Below, piece after piece: positions 25,107 through 33,687 of a stretch of 54,194 bases of DNA. The stretch spans positions 1 through 54,194 of the forward strand of contig JAFUPY010000020.1 in NCBI GenBank assembly GCA_017472565.1, given 5' to 3'. The position numbers and the translations under genes were made by a program. This DNA comes from Eubacterium sp. GTDB taxonomy: Bacteria > Bacillota > Clostridia > Lachnospirales > Lachnospiraceae. A model generated the notes under the pieces. It made no database searches and was not told where the DNA came from. It saw nothing but the letters and a program-made list of their open reading frames with translations. Each line of letters begins with the position of its first letter. Position 1 is the stretch's first letter.

Positions 25107-27050
25107 ATGGCAGAACAGAAAAATGTACAGCAGGAACAGGATATTCATCAGTTGTTAAAAGTTCGTCGCGACAAGTTAAAAGATTTACAGGAACGCGGCA
25201 AAGATCCTTTTGTGATTACAAAATTTGACGTAACACATCACAGCACAGACATCAAAGAAAACTACGATGAATTAGAAGGCAAAGTGGTAACACTTGCTGG
25301 TCGTATGATGTTCAAACGTGTTATGGGTAAGGCATCTTTCTGTAACATTCAGGACTTAAAGGGAAGCATTCAGTCTTACGTTGCAAGAGACAATATCGGA
25401 GAAGAATCTTACGCTGATTTTAAAAAATACGATGTAGGTGATATTTTAGGTATTACAGGTGAAGTATTTACAACAAAAACAGGGGAAATCTCCATCCATG
25501 CAACAGAGGTAACACTGTTATCCAAGAGTCTCCAGGTACTGCCAGAAAAGTTCCACGGCTTAACAGATACAGATACACGTTATCGTCAGAGATACGTTGA
25601 CTTAATTATGAATGCGGATGTTAAGGATACATTTATCAAACGTTCCAAGATTATCAGCGCAATCCGTCAGTACTTAGCTGGCGAAGGCTTCATCGAAGTG
25701 GAAACACCAATGCTGGTTTCTAACGCAGGTGGTGCTGCAGCCAGACCATTTATCACACACTTCAATGCCTTAAGCGAAGACTTCAAGTTAAGAATTTCTC
25801 TTGAACTTTACCTGAAACGTCTGATCGTTGGCGGACTTGAAAGAGTATATGAAATCGGTCGTGTGTTCCGTAACGAAGGTGTTGATACAAGACACAACCC
25901 AGAGTTCACACTGATGGAACTTTACCAGGCATACACAGACTACCACGGCATGATGGACTTAACAGAAAACATGTACCGTTACGTAGCTGAACAGGTGCTT
26001 GGTACAACCAAATTCACATACAACGGCATCGAAATCGACTTTGGTAAACCATTCGAGAGAATCACAATGATCGATGCAGTTAAAAAATATGCAGGTGTAG
26101 ACTTCAACGAAATCAAAACAACAGAAGAAGCAAAAGCAATCGCGAAAGAACACCATGTAGAGTTTGAAGACAGACATGCAAAAGGTGATATCTTGGCACT
26201 CTTCTTTGAAGAATTTGTAGAAGATCACCTGATTCAGCCAACATTTGTAATGGATCATCCAATCGAGATTTCTCCATTGACAAAGAAAAAACCAGAAAAT
26301 CCAGAACTGACAGAACGTTTCGAGCTGTTCATCAATGGATGGGAAATGGCAAATGCTTACTCCGAGCTGAATGATCCAATCGATCAGAGAGAACGTTTCA
26401 AACATCAGGAAATGATGCTTGCACAGGGTGATGACGAAGCACAGACAACAGACGAAGATTTCTTAAATGCATTAGAAATCGGTATGCCACCAACAGGTGG
26501 TATCGGCTACGGTATCGACCGTCTGGCTATGCTGTTAACAGACTCCTCTGCAATCAGAGATGTATTGTTATTCCCGATAATGAAGTCATTGGAAGCACCA
26601 GGTGCTAAAAAAACTGTAAAAGCAGAAAAATGCTGTCCAGAAGAAGGAACAACATGCTGTGTAGAGGAAGTAATCGACTTCTCCAAAGTAGAAATCGAAC
26701 CACTTTTCGCTGATGCAGTAGACTTCGAAACATTCAGCAAGTCTGACTTCAGAGCAGTAAAAGTAAAAGAATGTATCGCAGTGCCAAAGAGCAAAAAACT
26801 GTTACAGTTCACATTAGATGATGGAACAGGCACAGACCGTACCATCTTAAGCGGCATTCACGCATACTACGAACCAGAAGAACTTGTTGGCAAGACACTG
26901 ATCGCTATCACAAACTTACCACCAAGAGCAATGATGGGTATCGAATCCAACGGTATGTTATTATCTGCAGTTCATACAGAAGAAGGAGAAGAAAAACTTC
27001 ATCTTCTTATGGTAGATAAGCACATCCCAGCAGGTGCAAAACTGTACTAA
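25107..27050 (+). CDS. lysS: class II lysyl-tRNA synthetase with C-terminal tRNA-binding domain
   Basis: A 647-residue enzyme. It has an N-terminal OB anticodon-binding domain (about residues 55-160), a class IIc catalytic core (about 175-500) with motif 2 [20 protein letters not shown] and motif 3 [13 protein letters not shown], then an extra ~110-residue domain (about 540-647) of the Trbp111/CsaA type ([21 protein letters not shown] ... [14 protein letters not shown]). Standard LysRS ends near 500. The extension is known in clostridial enzymes and should raise tRNA affinity. The linker holds two Cys pairs, [10 protein letters not shown]. Confidence 0.95.
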   Translation: MAEQKNVQQEQDIHQLLKVRRDKLKDLQERGKDPFVITKFDVTHHSTDIKENYDELEGKVVTLAGRMMFKRVMGKASFCNIQDLKGSIQSYVARDNIGEESYADFKKYDVGDILGITGEVFTTKTGEISIHATEVTLLSKSLQVLPEKFHGLTDTDTRYRQRYVDLIMNADVKDTFIKRSKIISAIRQYLAGEGFIEVETPMLVSNAGGAAARPFITHFNALSEDFKLRISLELYLKRLIVGGLERVYEIGRVFRNEGVDTRHNPEFTLMELYQAYTDYHGMMDLTENMYRYVAEQVLGTTKFTYNGIEIDFGKPFERITMIDAVKKYAGVDFNEIKTTEEAKAIAKEHHVEFEDRHAKGDILALFFEEFVEDHLIQPTFVMDHPIEISPLTKKKPENPELTERFELFINGWEMANAYSELNDPIDQRERFKHQEMMLAQGDDEAQTTDEDFLNALEIGMPPTGGIGYGIDRLAMLLTDSSAIRDVLLFPIMKSLEAPGAKKTVKAEKCCPEEGTTCCVEEVIDFSKVEIEPLFADAVDFETFSKSDFRAVKVKECIAVPKSKKLLQFTLDDGTGTDRTILSGIHAYYEPEELVGKTLIAITNLPPRAMMGIESNGMLLSAVHTEEGEEKLHLLMVDKHIPAGAKLY

Positions 27051-27071
27051 ATAGAATATAACGAAAAACTG

Positions 27072-27109
27072 AGACCATCTTCGAAAGAGATTTTGGAGAT
27101 GGTCTTTTT
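27072..27109 (+). terminator. terminator of greA-lysS
   Basis: AGACCATCT (27072-27080) / AGATGGTCT (27097-27105) followed by T5. Confidence 0.85.
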
Positions 27110-27145
27110 GTACCCTATTTTATGCGAAAAGAAATGCTATATTGT

Positions 27146-27174
27146 TTGACAGGAATTTCACATAGAGATAAAAT
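27146..27174 (+). promoter_or_regulatory. sigma-A promoter of pgi
   Basis: TTGACA (27146-27151), 17-bp spacer, TAAAAT (27169-27174), about 50 bp before the ATG. Confidence 0.8.
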
Positions 27175-27225
27175 GTTCATGATACTATTATGAATGACAT
27201 AATTCCTACAAGGAGGGTTTTTAAT

Positions 27226-28806
27226 ATGATTTCATGGAACAATTTTGATACACTGAATGTTTATCAGGAACTGATGAATGTAGAACGCGTTGCGCTTGCA
27301 GATGTAATGTCTGGCGAATCCGGCGCAGAACGTGTGAAAAACTACAGTGTGCCAATGGCAGATGGTTTGGCGTTCAACTATGCTGCAAGACCAGTAGATG
27401 ATGCGGTGTTGGCAGTGCTTGCAAAGCTGGCAAAAGAAGCACAGTTAGTAGAAAAATTTGAAGAGCTCTACAATGGAGCGGTAATCAATACGGGAGAAAA
27501 TCGTCTGGTGCTTCATCACCTGACTCGTGGACAGCTGGGCAGCACCGTGGTGGCAGATGGTGTAGACAAACGCGCTTTTTATGTAGAACAGCAGGAAAAG
27601 ATCAGAACGTTTGCTAATAAAGTGCATGCAGGTGAAATCACCAATGCAGCAGGTGAAAAGTTCACAACAGTAGTACAGATTGGCATCGGCGGCAGCGATC
27701 TTGGCCCACGTGCTATGTATCTGGCAATGGAAAACTGGGCGAAGGTAAACAATACCTTCAAGATGAAAGCAGAATTCATCAGCAATGTTGACCCAGATGA
27801 TGCGGCAGCGGTTTTAAATAACATTGATGTGGCACATGCGCTGTTCGTGCTGGTATCCAAGTCTGGTACAACATTAGAAACATTGACCAATGAATCTTTC
27901 GTTAAAGATGCCTTAGAAAAAGCAGGATTAGATCCAGCGAAACATATGGTTGCTGTAACAAGTGAGACCTCTCCGCTGGCTAAGAATGAAGGCTATCTGG
28001 CAGCATTCTTTATGGATGATTACATTGGTGGACGTTACTCTTCCACATCAGCAGTTGGCGGTGCCGTATTATCTCTGGCATTTGGACCAGAAATATTTGA
28101 TGCATTCCTGGCTGGCGCGGCAGAAGAAGATGCTCTTTCTAAAAATGCAGAACTTTTAGAAAACCCAGCTATGCTGGATGCGCTGATTGGGGTATATGAA
28201 CGCAACGTGCTCGGTTACCCAACCACAGCAGTGCTTCCATATTCTCAGGGCTTGAGCCGTTTCCCAGCACATTTACAGCAGCTGGATATGGAATCCAATG
28301 GTAAATCAGTGAATCGTTTTGGCGAACCTGTAAACTATGTAACAGGTCCTGTGATCTTTGGGGAACCTGGAACCAATGGGCAGCATTCCTTCTATCAGCT
28401 GCTTCATCAGGGAACTGATATTGTTCCACTGCAGTTCGTTGGATTTAAGAACAACCAGATGGAAAAAGATGTTGTGATCCAGGGAAGCACAAGTCAGCAG
28501 AAGCTGTGTGCAAACGTTGTGGCACAGATCGTAGCATTCGCCTGCGGAAAAGCAGATGACAATCGCAACAAAAACTTTGAGGGCGGACGTCCATCCAGTA
28601 TTATTATTGGAGAACAGTTAAATCCAAAATCACTGGGTGCACTCTTGGCTCATTTTGAAAATAAAGTCATGTTCCAGGGCTTTGTATGGAACTTAAACAG
28701 CTTCGACCAGGAAGGCGTACAGCTTGGTAAAGTATTAGCAAAACGGGTACTGGCACACGAAACAGACGGCGCACTGAAAGCATACAGTGAGCTGCTGAAT
28801 ATCTAA
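27226..28806 (+). CDS. pgi: glucose-6-phosphate isomerase
   Basis: A 526-residue SIS-fold isomerase interconverting glucose-6-P and fructose-6-P. Seen: QIGIGGSDLGPRAMYLAM, LVSKSGTTLETLTN, the GGRYSSTSAVGGA loop and GTNGQHSFYQLLHQG with the catalytic His. The length puts it in the long form (about 525-550 residues) rather than the ~450-residue form of Bacillus. ATG 27226 follows AAGGAGGG; an in-frame ATG at 27190 has no such site. Monocistronic, with its own promoter and terminator. Confidence 0.95.
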   Translation: MISWNNFDTLNVYQELMNVERVALADVMSGESGAERVKNYSVPMADGLAFNYAARPVDDAVLAVLAKLAKEAQLVEKFEELYNGAVINTGENRLVLHHLTRGQLGSTVVADGVDKRAFYVEQQEKIRTFANKVHAGEITNAAGEKFTTVVQIGIGGSDLGPRAMYLAMENWAKVNNTFKMKAEFISNVDPDDAAAVLNNIDVAHALFVLVSKSGTTLETLTNESFVKDALEKAGLDPAKHMVAVTSETSPLAKNEGYLAAFFMDDYIGGRYSSTSAVGGAVLSLAFGPEIFDAFLAGAAEEDALSKNAELLENPAMLDALIGVYERNVLGYPTTAVLPYSQGLSRFPAHLQQLDMESNGKSVNRFGEPVNYVTGPVIFGEPGTNGQHSFYQLLHQGTDIVPLQFVGFKNNQMEKDVVIQGSTSQQKLCANVVAQIVAFACGKADDNRNKNFEGGRPSSIIIGEQLNPKSLGALLAHFENKVMFQGFVWNLNSFDQEGVQLGKVLAKRVLAHETDGALKAYSELLNI

Positions 28807-28846
28807 TAGCACGATTCAAAAACATATAAAACAAGAGGATAAGAAC

Positions 28847-28885
28847 AGACCTTTACGAGAAAAGACATCGTAGGGGTCTTTTTTT
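28847..28885 (+). terminator. terminator of pgi
   Basis: AGACC-tTTACGA / TCGTAg-GGTCT stem (28847-28879) followed by T7. Confidence 0.8.
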
Positions 28886-28922
28886 GCCTTTTTTCAGACA
28901 TTGAAACTCATCCTTTCCAAAA

Positions 28923-28993
28923 TCTAAGAAAATGTCCTATGTTTTCCAAACTACTTCTAAGAAAACGTCACTTTTTTCAAAGAAAATGACATT
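28923..28993 (+). promoter_or_regulatory. triple direct-repeat operator, probable site for the YesN-like regulator
   Basis: Three copies of a TCWAAGAAAAYG-type box: TCTAAGAAAATGTCC (28923), TCTAAGAAAACGTCAC (28956) and TCAAAGAAAATGACATT (28977). The spacings are 33 and 21 bp, so all lie on one face of the helix. The 28957-28997 part matches the reverse complement of 40612-40652 at 35 of 41 bases. A -10-like TATGGA starts 12 bp after CATTCAAA and no consensus -35 is seen, which suits an activator-dependent promoter. Direct repeats two turns apart are typical of AraC-family sites. Confidence 0.65.
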
Positions 28994-29123
28994 CAAATTA
29001 GCTTCCAGATATGGAAAAATAAGACCATAAAGTCAGCAAGTGTTTATGGCTGAATTTACCAATCATCTGTCGACAAGTGATGAAAACATACGTAATTTTT
29101 ATATGGCATAAGGAGGAGAAGTA

Positions 29124-30170
29124 ATGAAAACAATTTATGCTGTTTGTGAGCCTGGAAAGGTAGTCTTGAAAGAAAAAGAACTTCCGGCTCCAGGTCCTGG
29201 TCAGGTACTGTTAAAGGCAAAATACAGCGCCATGAGTCCGGGAACAGAAAAGGGTTTAATGGTCGGAGCCATTGTTCCGCTCCCAACAAACATTGGTTAT
29301 GCAATGGTTGCGGAAGTCATCGAGCTTGGTGAAGGCGTGGAAGACTTAAAAGTGGGTGACCACATTGTAACAACAGGAGAACATGCCCAGTATCTGATTA
29401 TGGATGAAATGAACTGTACTCCATGTCCAGAAGGTGTTGACCTTCGTCAGGCAGCATTCTGGAATCTTGGTCATACAGGTATGTATGCACTTCGTCGTGC
29501 AAACCTGCAGATGGGTGAACCATGTGCAGTACTTGGTCAGGGGTTTGTGGGTGCAATCACAGCCCAGTGCGCAAGAATCGCTGGTGCACTTCCTGTTATC
29601 GTTACAGACCTGGATGACACACGTTTGGAAGCTGCAAAAAAAATGGGTGTTGATATCGCAATCAACTCCAAAGAGGATCCGGAAGGATTGGAAAAAGCAG
29701 TGAAAGAACTTGGTTGTGACGGACTTCCAGTTATTTTCGAAGCAACTGGAGCAAGAGGTCCACTGATGCAGGCAGCAGAACTGATTGGTGAAAGAGGTCG
29801 TCTGGTTATGATTTCTCAGGTTCACGGGGAAGCAATGCCGCCAATCGATGATCCAATCATGCAGAAAGGTGCAAGCCTGATCGGTACATATGTGAATTCC
29901 AAACCTTATAAATTGAGAAGAGCAGATCTGTATATCGAAGGCACATGGCCACCAGTAATGGGCAAGAAATTGAATCGCTATGTGAACGCTGACTGCTGGA
30001 CCAGTGATGAAGATATCCGAGTATTCTTAAATCTGATCAAATACGGCAAGCTGGATATCACACCACTGATCAGTCATGAGTTTGATTATACAGAGATTCC
30101 AGAAGCATATGACAAATATGTTTGGGAAATGGATCCAACGCTCACAGGCGGACTGATCCGCTGGATCTAA
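29124..30170 (+). CDS. medium-chain dehydrogenase/reductase, zinc ligands absent
   Basis: A 348-residue cytosolic oxidoreductase of the MDR superfamily. An N-terminal GroES-like domain (to about residue 140) is followed by a Rossmann domain with VLGQGFVGAITAQCARIAG (GxGxxG near 137-142) and VTDLDDTRL, where the acidic residue suggests NAD(H). The usual catalytic zinc ligands are missing: the Cys is replaced by YSAMSPGTE and the GHE motif by IGYAMVAEV. It is therefore probably a zinc-independent reductase or dehydrogenase; the substrate is unknown. First gene of an operon with MFS, beta-helix and VOC genes, behind the shared operator. Confidence 0.8.
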   Translation: MKTIYAVCEPGKVVLKEKELPAPGPGQVLLKAKYSAMSPGTEKGLMVGAIVPLPTNIGYAMVAEVIELGEGVEDLKVGDHIVTTGEHAQYLIMDEMNCTPCPEGVDLRQAAFWNLGHTGMYALRRANLQMGEPCAVLGQGFVGAITAQCARIAGALPVIVTDLDDTRLEAAKKMGVDIAINSKEDPEGLEKAVKELGCDGLPVIFEATGARGPLMQAAELIGERGRLVMISQVHGEAMPPIDDPIMQKGASLIGTYVNSKPYKLRRADLYIEGTWPPVMGKKLNRYVNADCWTSDEDIRVFLNLIKYGKLDITPLISHEFDYTEIPEAYDKYVWEMDPTLTGGLIRWI

Positions 30171-30233
30171 AAAGCAACTATCCAAAACATCTTTTTGTTA
30201 CGAAAGAGATATTAAAAATGGAGGAGAATGAAA

Positions 30234-31541
30234 ATGGCACAGAAAAATAATAAGTTTTTAGGCTATGGTGTAATACTTTCTATTCTGGGTATCATTTTTA
30301 TGTTCCTGTATTCAGGACTTCAGAATGACCAGATCAATATTATTCAGGCATACAGTGCATGGGATAACAACATGACCATGCTCCCTATGACAGTTGGTAA
30401 CTTTGTATGTATCGTTCTTACATTTATTTACGGAACCATGTTCATCAAATTCGGTGTTAAGAAATCCTTAATTCCAGTTATGATTCTTTCTGCGGTAGGC
30501 TGTATTGGTATTGTTGCAGCAAACGGTCTGAAATGCAATGGCGGTGAAGGCAACTATATTCTGTTCTTCATTTCCTTATTCGTGGTTCGTTGTACTTGTA
30601 TGATGTTACAGATGGCTGGTTTCCAGTTAGTAGCAAGCTGGTTCATCCGTCTTCGTGGTCGTATCATGGGTATCGTTACCTTAGGTAGCCCACTGTTTTC
30701 TGTAATTGGTACAGCTGGTATGACAACAATGATTGAAAAATCATTCGGCGGCGATTACAGACCATTCTATGTTGGTATTGCAGTAATCCTTGTTGTTGTA
30801 GCAATTTTAGTAGCATTTTTAATCAAAGACACACCAGAATCTGTTGGTCTGTATCCAGACGGTTTGGATCATCCACCAGTATCTGAGGCAGAAGAAGAAG
30901 TAAAATTAACATTAAAAGATGTTTTAACATCCGCAAAAGGATGGAAAGTTATCATTTCCTTTGGTGCGTTAACATTCATCATTAATGCATGTATGGGTTC
31001 AATGGCAGCTCGTTACATGATGCTTGGCGGCGGTGGCCCAGAAGTTTGGCTGGTAGCAGTTAAATACCTTGCAATTGGAGCGATCTTAGGTATCCCAATG
31101 TCATTTATCTTTGGTGTATTAGATGACAAGATTGGTACTGTAAAAGCGTCAATTGTTCTTGGATTGTGTGAACTTTTACCAATCCTTGGTCTGGCACTTC
31201 AGCCAGAAGGCGGTTCCGTACCTCTGATGATTATTTGGGGCTTCGGTGTAGCTTGTATGACAGGTGGTGTTCCAACACTTCATCCATGTATTATGGCATT
31301 CGCATACGGACGTAAAGAATACCAGTCTGCAAACCGTATTATCATGGCGATTCAGTTGATTCCATCTGCAGTGGCAGCACAGATTATGGTAATGCTTCTT
31401 GGCACAGGTAATGTAGTAGGTGCTTATGGATTATTATTAGTCGTATTGCTCATCGGTATCGTTGCGCTTCTTACAATGCTTAAGATGAAAGATGCCAACG
31501 CAGCGGATCGTGACTACGGCAAAAAAGAAAAAGCAGCATAG
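30234..31541 (+). CDS. MFS transporter, OFA-like
   Basis: A 435-residue integral membrane carrier with about 12 spans in two halves joined by an acidic cytoplasmic loop (about residues 200-225, ESVGLYPDGLDHP ... SEAEEEV). The SVGLYPDG segment and the loop FIKFGVKKSLIP after TM2 resemble the oxalate/formate antiporter-type MFS group, which moves small organic anions. The substrate is not determinable. ATG 30234 is preferred (GGAGGAG 7 nt upstream) to ATG 30228, which is too close. Probably imports the compound acted on by the neighbouring enzymes. Confidence 0.8.
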   Translation: MAQKNNKFLGYGVILSILGIIFMFLYSGLQNDQINIIQAYSAWDNNMTMLPMTVGNFVCIVLTFIYGTMFIKFGVKKSLIPVMILSAVGCIGIVAANGLKCNGGEGNYILFFISLFVVRCTCMMLQMAGFQLVASWFIRLRGRIMGIVTLGSPLFSVIGTAGMTTMIEKSFGGDYRPFYVGIAVILVVVAILVAFLIKDTPESVGLYPDGLDHPPVSEAEEEVKLTLKDVLTSAKGWKVIISFGALTFIINACMGSMAARYMMLGGGGPEVWLVAVKYLAIGAILGIPMSFIFGVLDDKIGTVKASIVLGLCELLPILGLALQPEGGSVPLMIIWGFGVACMTGGVPTLHPCIMAFAYGRKEYQSANRIIMAIQLIPSAVAAQIMVMLLGTGNVVGAYGLLLVVLLIGIVALLTMLKMKDANAADRDYGKKEKAA

Positions 31542-31575
31542 GCTGTTTTGAAATAACGAATTAGAGTATTGAATT

Positions 31576-31614
31576 TTATCAAAGGCGTAGCTTCTATAGG
31601 CTGCGCCTTGATAA
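31576..31614 (+). other. intercistronic hairpin without T-run
   Basis: TTATCAAAGGCGTAGC pairs with GGCTGCGCCTTGATAA (one bulge). It is followed by GTAAGG, so it is unlikely to terminate; it could stabilise or separate segments of the operon mRNA. Confidence 0.5.
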
Positions 31615-31652
31615 GTAAGGAAACATTTTGGTATTAGAAAGAGGAAATAAAA

Positions 31653-33065
31653 ATGGCTTTAACAAAAATCAAAGGGATTCAGAAGACAAAACCTGCCCGT
31701 CAGGAATGTACAAATCTTGCAACAATGGCAGAAATCATTGAAAATGTAAATGCAATTCTGAACCCTGGAAAACCAAAGATCAACTGGTTTGCACCGGCAG
31801 AAGATGCGGTGGCAGCCGTACACATTAAAAATGGTAAATATGATGCAGAAACCTCCAATCCTGCAGTAGCCTATGGCGGAAAGGTATCTGATGACAAAAT
31901 TGAAAACCTGAAAGTAGTGGCTTACAATGGAAACGAAGGTGCCATCTACGCAGAAGGCGCAGGTACAGATGTAACGGTAGAGACTGCGTACATCAGCCTT
32001 GCCGGGGATGGCGAAGGCATTGGCGGACCAGCCAGCGGTGCTTCTGTAAAATACAATGCAAAGCTCACTATCAGAGATGCGGTGATCAATACAAACGGCA
32101 GAACCCGTTATGCAACAGCAGCAGAAGAAGGTTCTGTTCTGAAAGTATATGACTCTGTGATCTGTGCACATGGGATTCCATACGGCGAAGGCTATGAACG
32201 TCCAACTGCACTGATGTCTTCTCCACCACCAGCACTGGAAATGGATGGAAACACGAGAACACATTGTACCATGTCCAATTCCTCCAGTTATTTCTATAAC
32301 TCCAAGATTATCTGCGATGGTTGGGCAGCACTTTCTACAGAATCCTCTGAAGGATATGTATATCTGGAAGCCAACGACTGCGATATCGTTTGTACAAAGA
32401 ATGGTTATGGAGCATATGCTGATCCAGGCTGTCATGATTACTTTAACAATTGTAATTTTGACATGGCACGCATGGCAGCGATCCTTGCCGGCAACAGTGA
32501 TATGACATTTAATGACTGTACCGCAGAGTGCGGCTCTTACTTTGTCTTAAGTCACTGTGTTAATGGATGGCAGGAAGAGGTTGCTGATATCACCATTACA
32601 GGCGGTGACATTCATACAGAAAAAGAAGCGATTTTAGTAAAGAGCCACAATATCTTGATTGATATGTGTGATGTAAATATCGAATCTGAAAAAGGCATTC
32701 TGGTGCATTCCATCGTAAACGATGACCCATGTGCAACCCAGGTAACAGATGATGTGTACGGTGTAAATGTAGTAATGACAGATATGGATGTCAAAGGCGA
32801 TCTGCTTCACGAAGATACCACACGTGAAATGTGGGTAATGTTAAACAGCACACAGATTACAGTTGCCATCGTAAATGCAAACCTGTCCATGGATAAAGGA
32901 AGTAAATGGATCGCAACCAAAGATTCCGCAGTAACATTTGTAACAAATGTGGAATCGGCACAGATTGATGCGCTCCCAGGTGTAACCATTACAGCGGTTG
33001 GTGCCGAAGCTGGTGAATACGAACTGGCAAGTGGCGGCAAACTGATTATTACAGCATTATCATAA
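31653..33065 (+). CDS. cytosolic right-handed beta-helix protein of unknown function
   Basis: A 470-residue protein without signal peptide or membrane segment. Its repetitive short strands with Asn/Asp/Cys turns (LTIRDAVINTNGR, YVYLEANDCDIVC, MTFNDCTAEC, ITITGGDIHTEK) indicate a parallel beta-helix. It is paralogous to the lipoprotein at 38449-40539. Shared landmarks in order: LTI-x-D-x2-IN, PP-x2-L-x(1,2)-M-x-GN-x-RT, a W-A-x-LST-(D/E)-S motif and NGYG. A cytosolic beta-helix beside an MDR dehydrogenase and an MFS carrier suggests a carbohydrate-like or small-molecule substrate, but no catalytic site is identified. GAGGAAA precedes the ATG. Confidence 0.65.
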   Translation: MALTKIKGIQKTKPARQECTNLATMAEIIENVNAILNPGKPKINWFAPAEDAVAAVHIKNGKYDAETSNPAVAYGGKVSDDKIENLKVVAYNGNEGAIYAEGAGTDVTVETAYISLAGDGEGIGGPASGASVKYNAKLTIRDAVINTNGRTRYATAAEEGSVLKVYDSVICAHGIPYGEGYERPTALMSSPPPALEMDGNTRTHCTMSNSSSYFYNSKIICDGWAALSTESSEGYVYLEANDCDIVCTKNGYGAYADPGCHDYFNNCNFDMARMAAILAGNSDMTFNDCTAECGSYFVLSHCVNGWQEEVADITITGGDIHTEKEAILVKSHNILIDMCDVNIESEKGILVHSIVNDDPCATQVTDDVYGVNVVMTDMDVKGDLLHEDTTREMWVMLNSTQITVAIVNANLSMDKGSKWIATKDSAVTFVTNVESAQIDALPGVTITAVGAEAGEYELASGGKLIITALS

Positions 33066-33085
33066 AAACCCCCTGCGAATATCCG

Positions 33086-33120
33086 GTCAAGCGGTTGTTG
33101 TGGATGAACAACTGCTTGAC
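33086..33120 (+). other. intercistronic hairpin without T-run
   Basis: GTCAAGCGGTTGTT / AACAACTGCTTGAC, 14 bp with one mismatch and a 7-nt loop, followed by AAGTGATAG. It resembles the hairpin before the beta-helix gene in placement and lack of T-run. Confidence 0.55.
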
Positions 33121-33184
33121 AAGTGATAGTCAGATTGAGACAATGATGTTGGTCTGAATTATGGTTGGGGAAAGGAGAATGACT

Positions 33185-33592
33185 ATGGTAGAAAACGTAA
33201 AAAAAGCATTGCATGTTGGTATTAGTGTTAGCAACATGGAAGTATCCCTGGAGTGGTACGAGAAGAATTTAGGCTTTAAGCTTTTGAAAGACGATGGTTT
33301 TGTGCCTCCACTTGGGGCAAAAATCTGTTTTATCGGAAAAGATGGATTTGAACTGGAACTGTTCGAGTATAAAGAACCAAAGCCGATTCCAGAAGAAAGA
33401 AAGACTCCAAATACAGATTTGCAGACAATCGGAACAAAGCATGTGGCTTTTATGACAGATGATATGAAAGCATTAAAAGAAGGCTTTGTGGCAAATGGTG
33501 TGGATATCGCGCACGAAGTGACCATGGGTGCGGAAGCAGTTATGTTCGTAAGAGATCCGGACGGTGTTCTGATTGAATTTATTCAGAAATAA
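33185..33592 (+). CDS. VOC (glyoxalase/bleomycin-resistance fold) protein
   Basis: A 135-residue single-domain VOC protein. LHVGISVSNMEVSLEWYEKN gives the first metal His; the second half has TKHVAFMTDDMKALKEGF and FVRDPDGVLIEFIQK with the Glu ligand. The family includes lactoylglutathione lyases, epimerases and ring-cleaving enzymes; the sequence does not say which. ATG 33185 follows AAAGGAG at a normal distance. It is the last gene before a strong terminator, so it closes the dehydrogenase-MFS-beta-helix operon. Confidence 0.8.
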   Translation: MVENVKKALHVGISVSNMEVSLEWYEKNLGFKLLKDDGFVPPLGAKICFIGKDGFELELFEYKEPKPIPEERKTPNTDLQTIGTKHVAFMTDDMKALKEGFVANGVDIAHEVTMGAEAVMFVRDPDGVLIEFIQK

Positions 33593-33601
33593 GGAAGGAA
33601 C

Positions 33602-33643
33602 CAGGTCTGACAGGCGGAAGTTTTGTCAGACCTGCTTTGTTTT
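33602..33643 (+). terminator. terminator of the dehydrogenase operon
   Basis: CAGGTCTGACA (33602-33612) / TGTCAGACCTG (33624-33634), 11 bp perfect, then CTTTGTTTT. Confidence 0.75.
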
Positions 33644-33687
33644 CAGAACAAACAACGAGTAGGATTTGTTATTGGGGAGTTACATCT

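Larger units (their letters stand above)
28807..29123. other. 317-bp intergenic region between pgi and the dehydrogenase operon
   Basis: No gene is seen. It holds the pgi terminator and a triple direct-repeat element shared with the lipoprotein promoter. A TATGGA -10-like hexamer lies at 29011-29016, and about 100 nt of leader ends in AAGGAGG. Confidence 0.6.

Noticed and set aside
31659-32435. Minus-strand open frame opposite the cytosolic beta-helix gene
   Set aside because: Cys/Phe/Ile-rich shadow; the plus frame shows paralogy with the lipoprotein.
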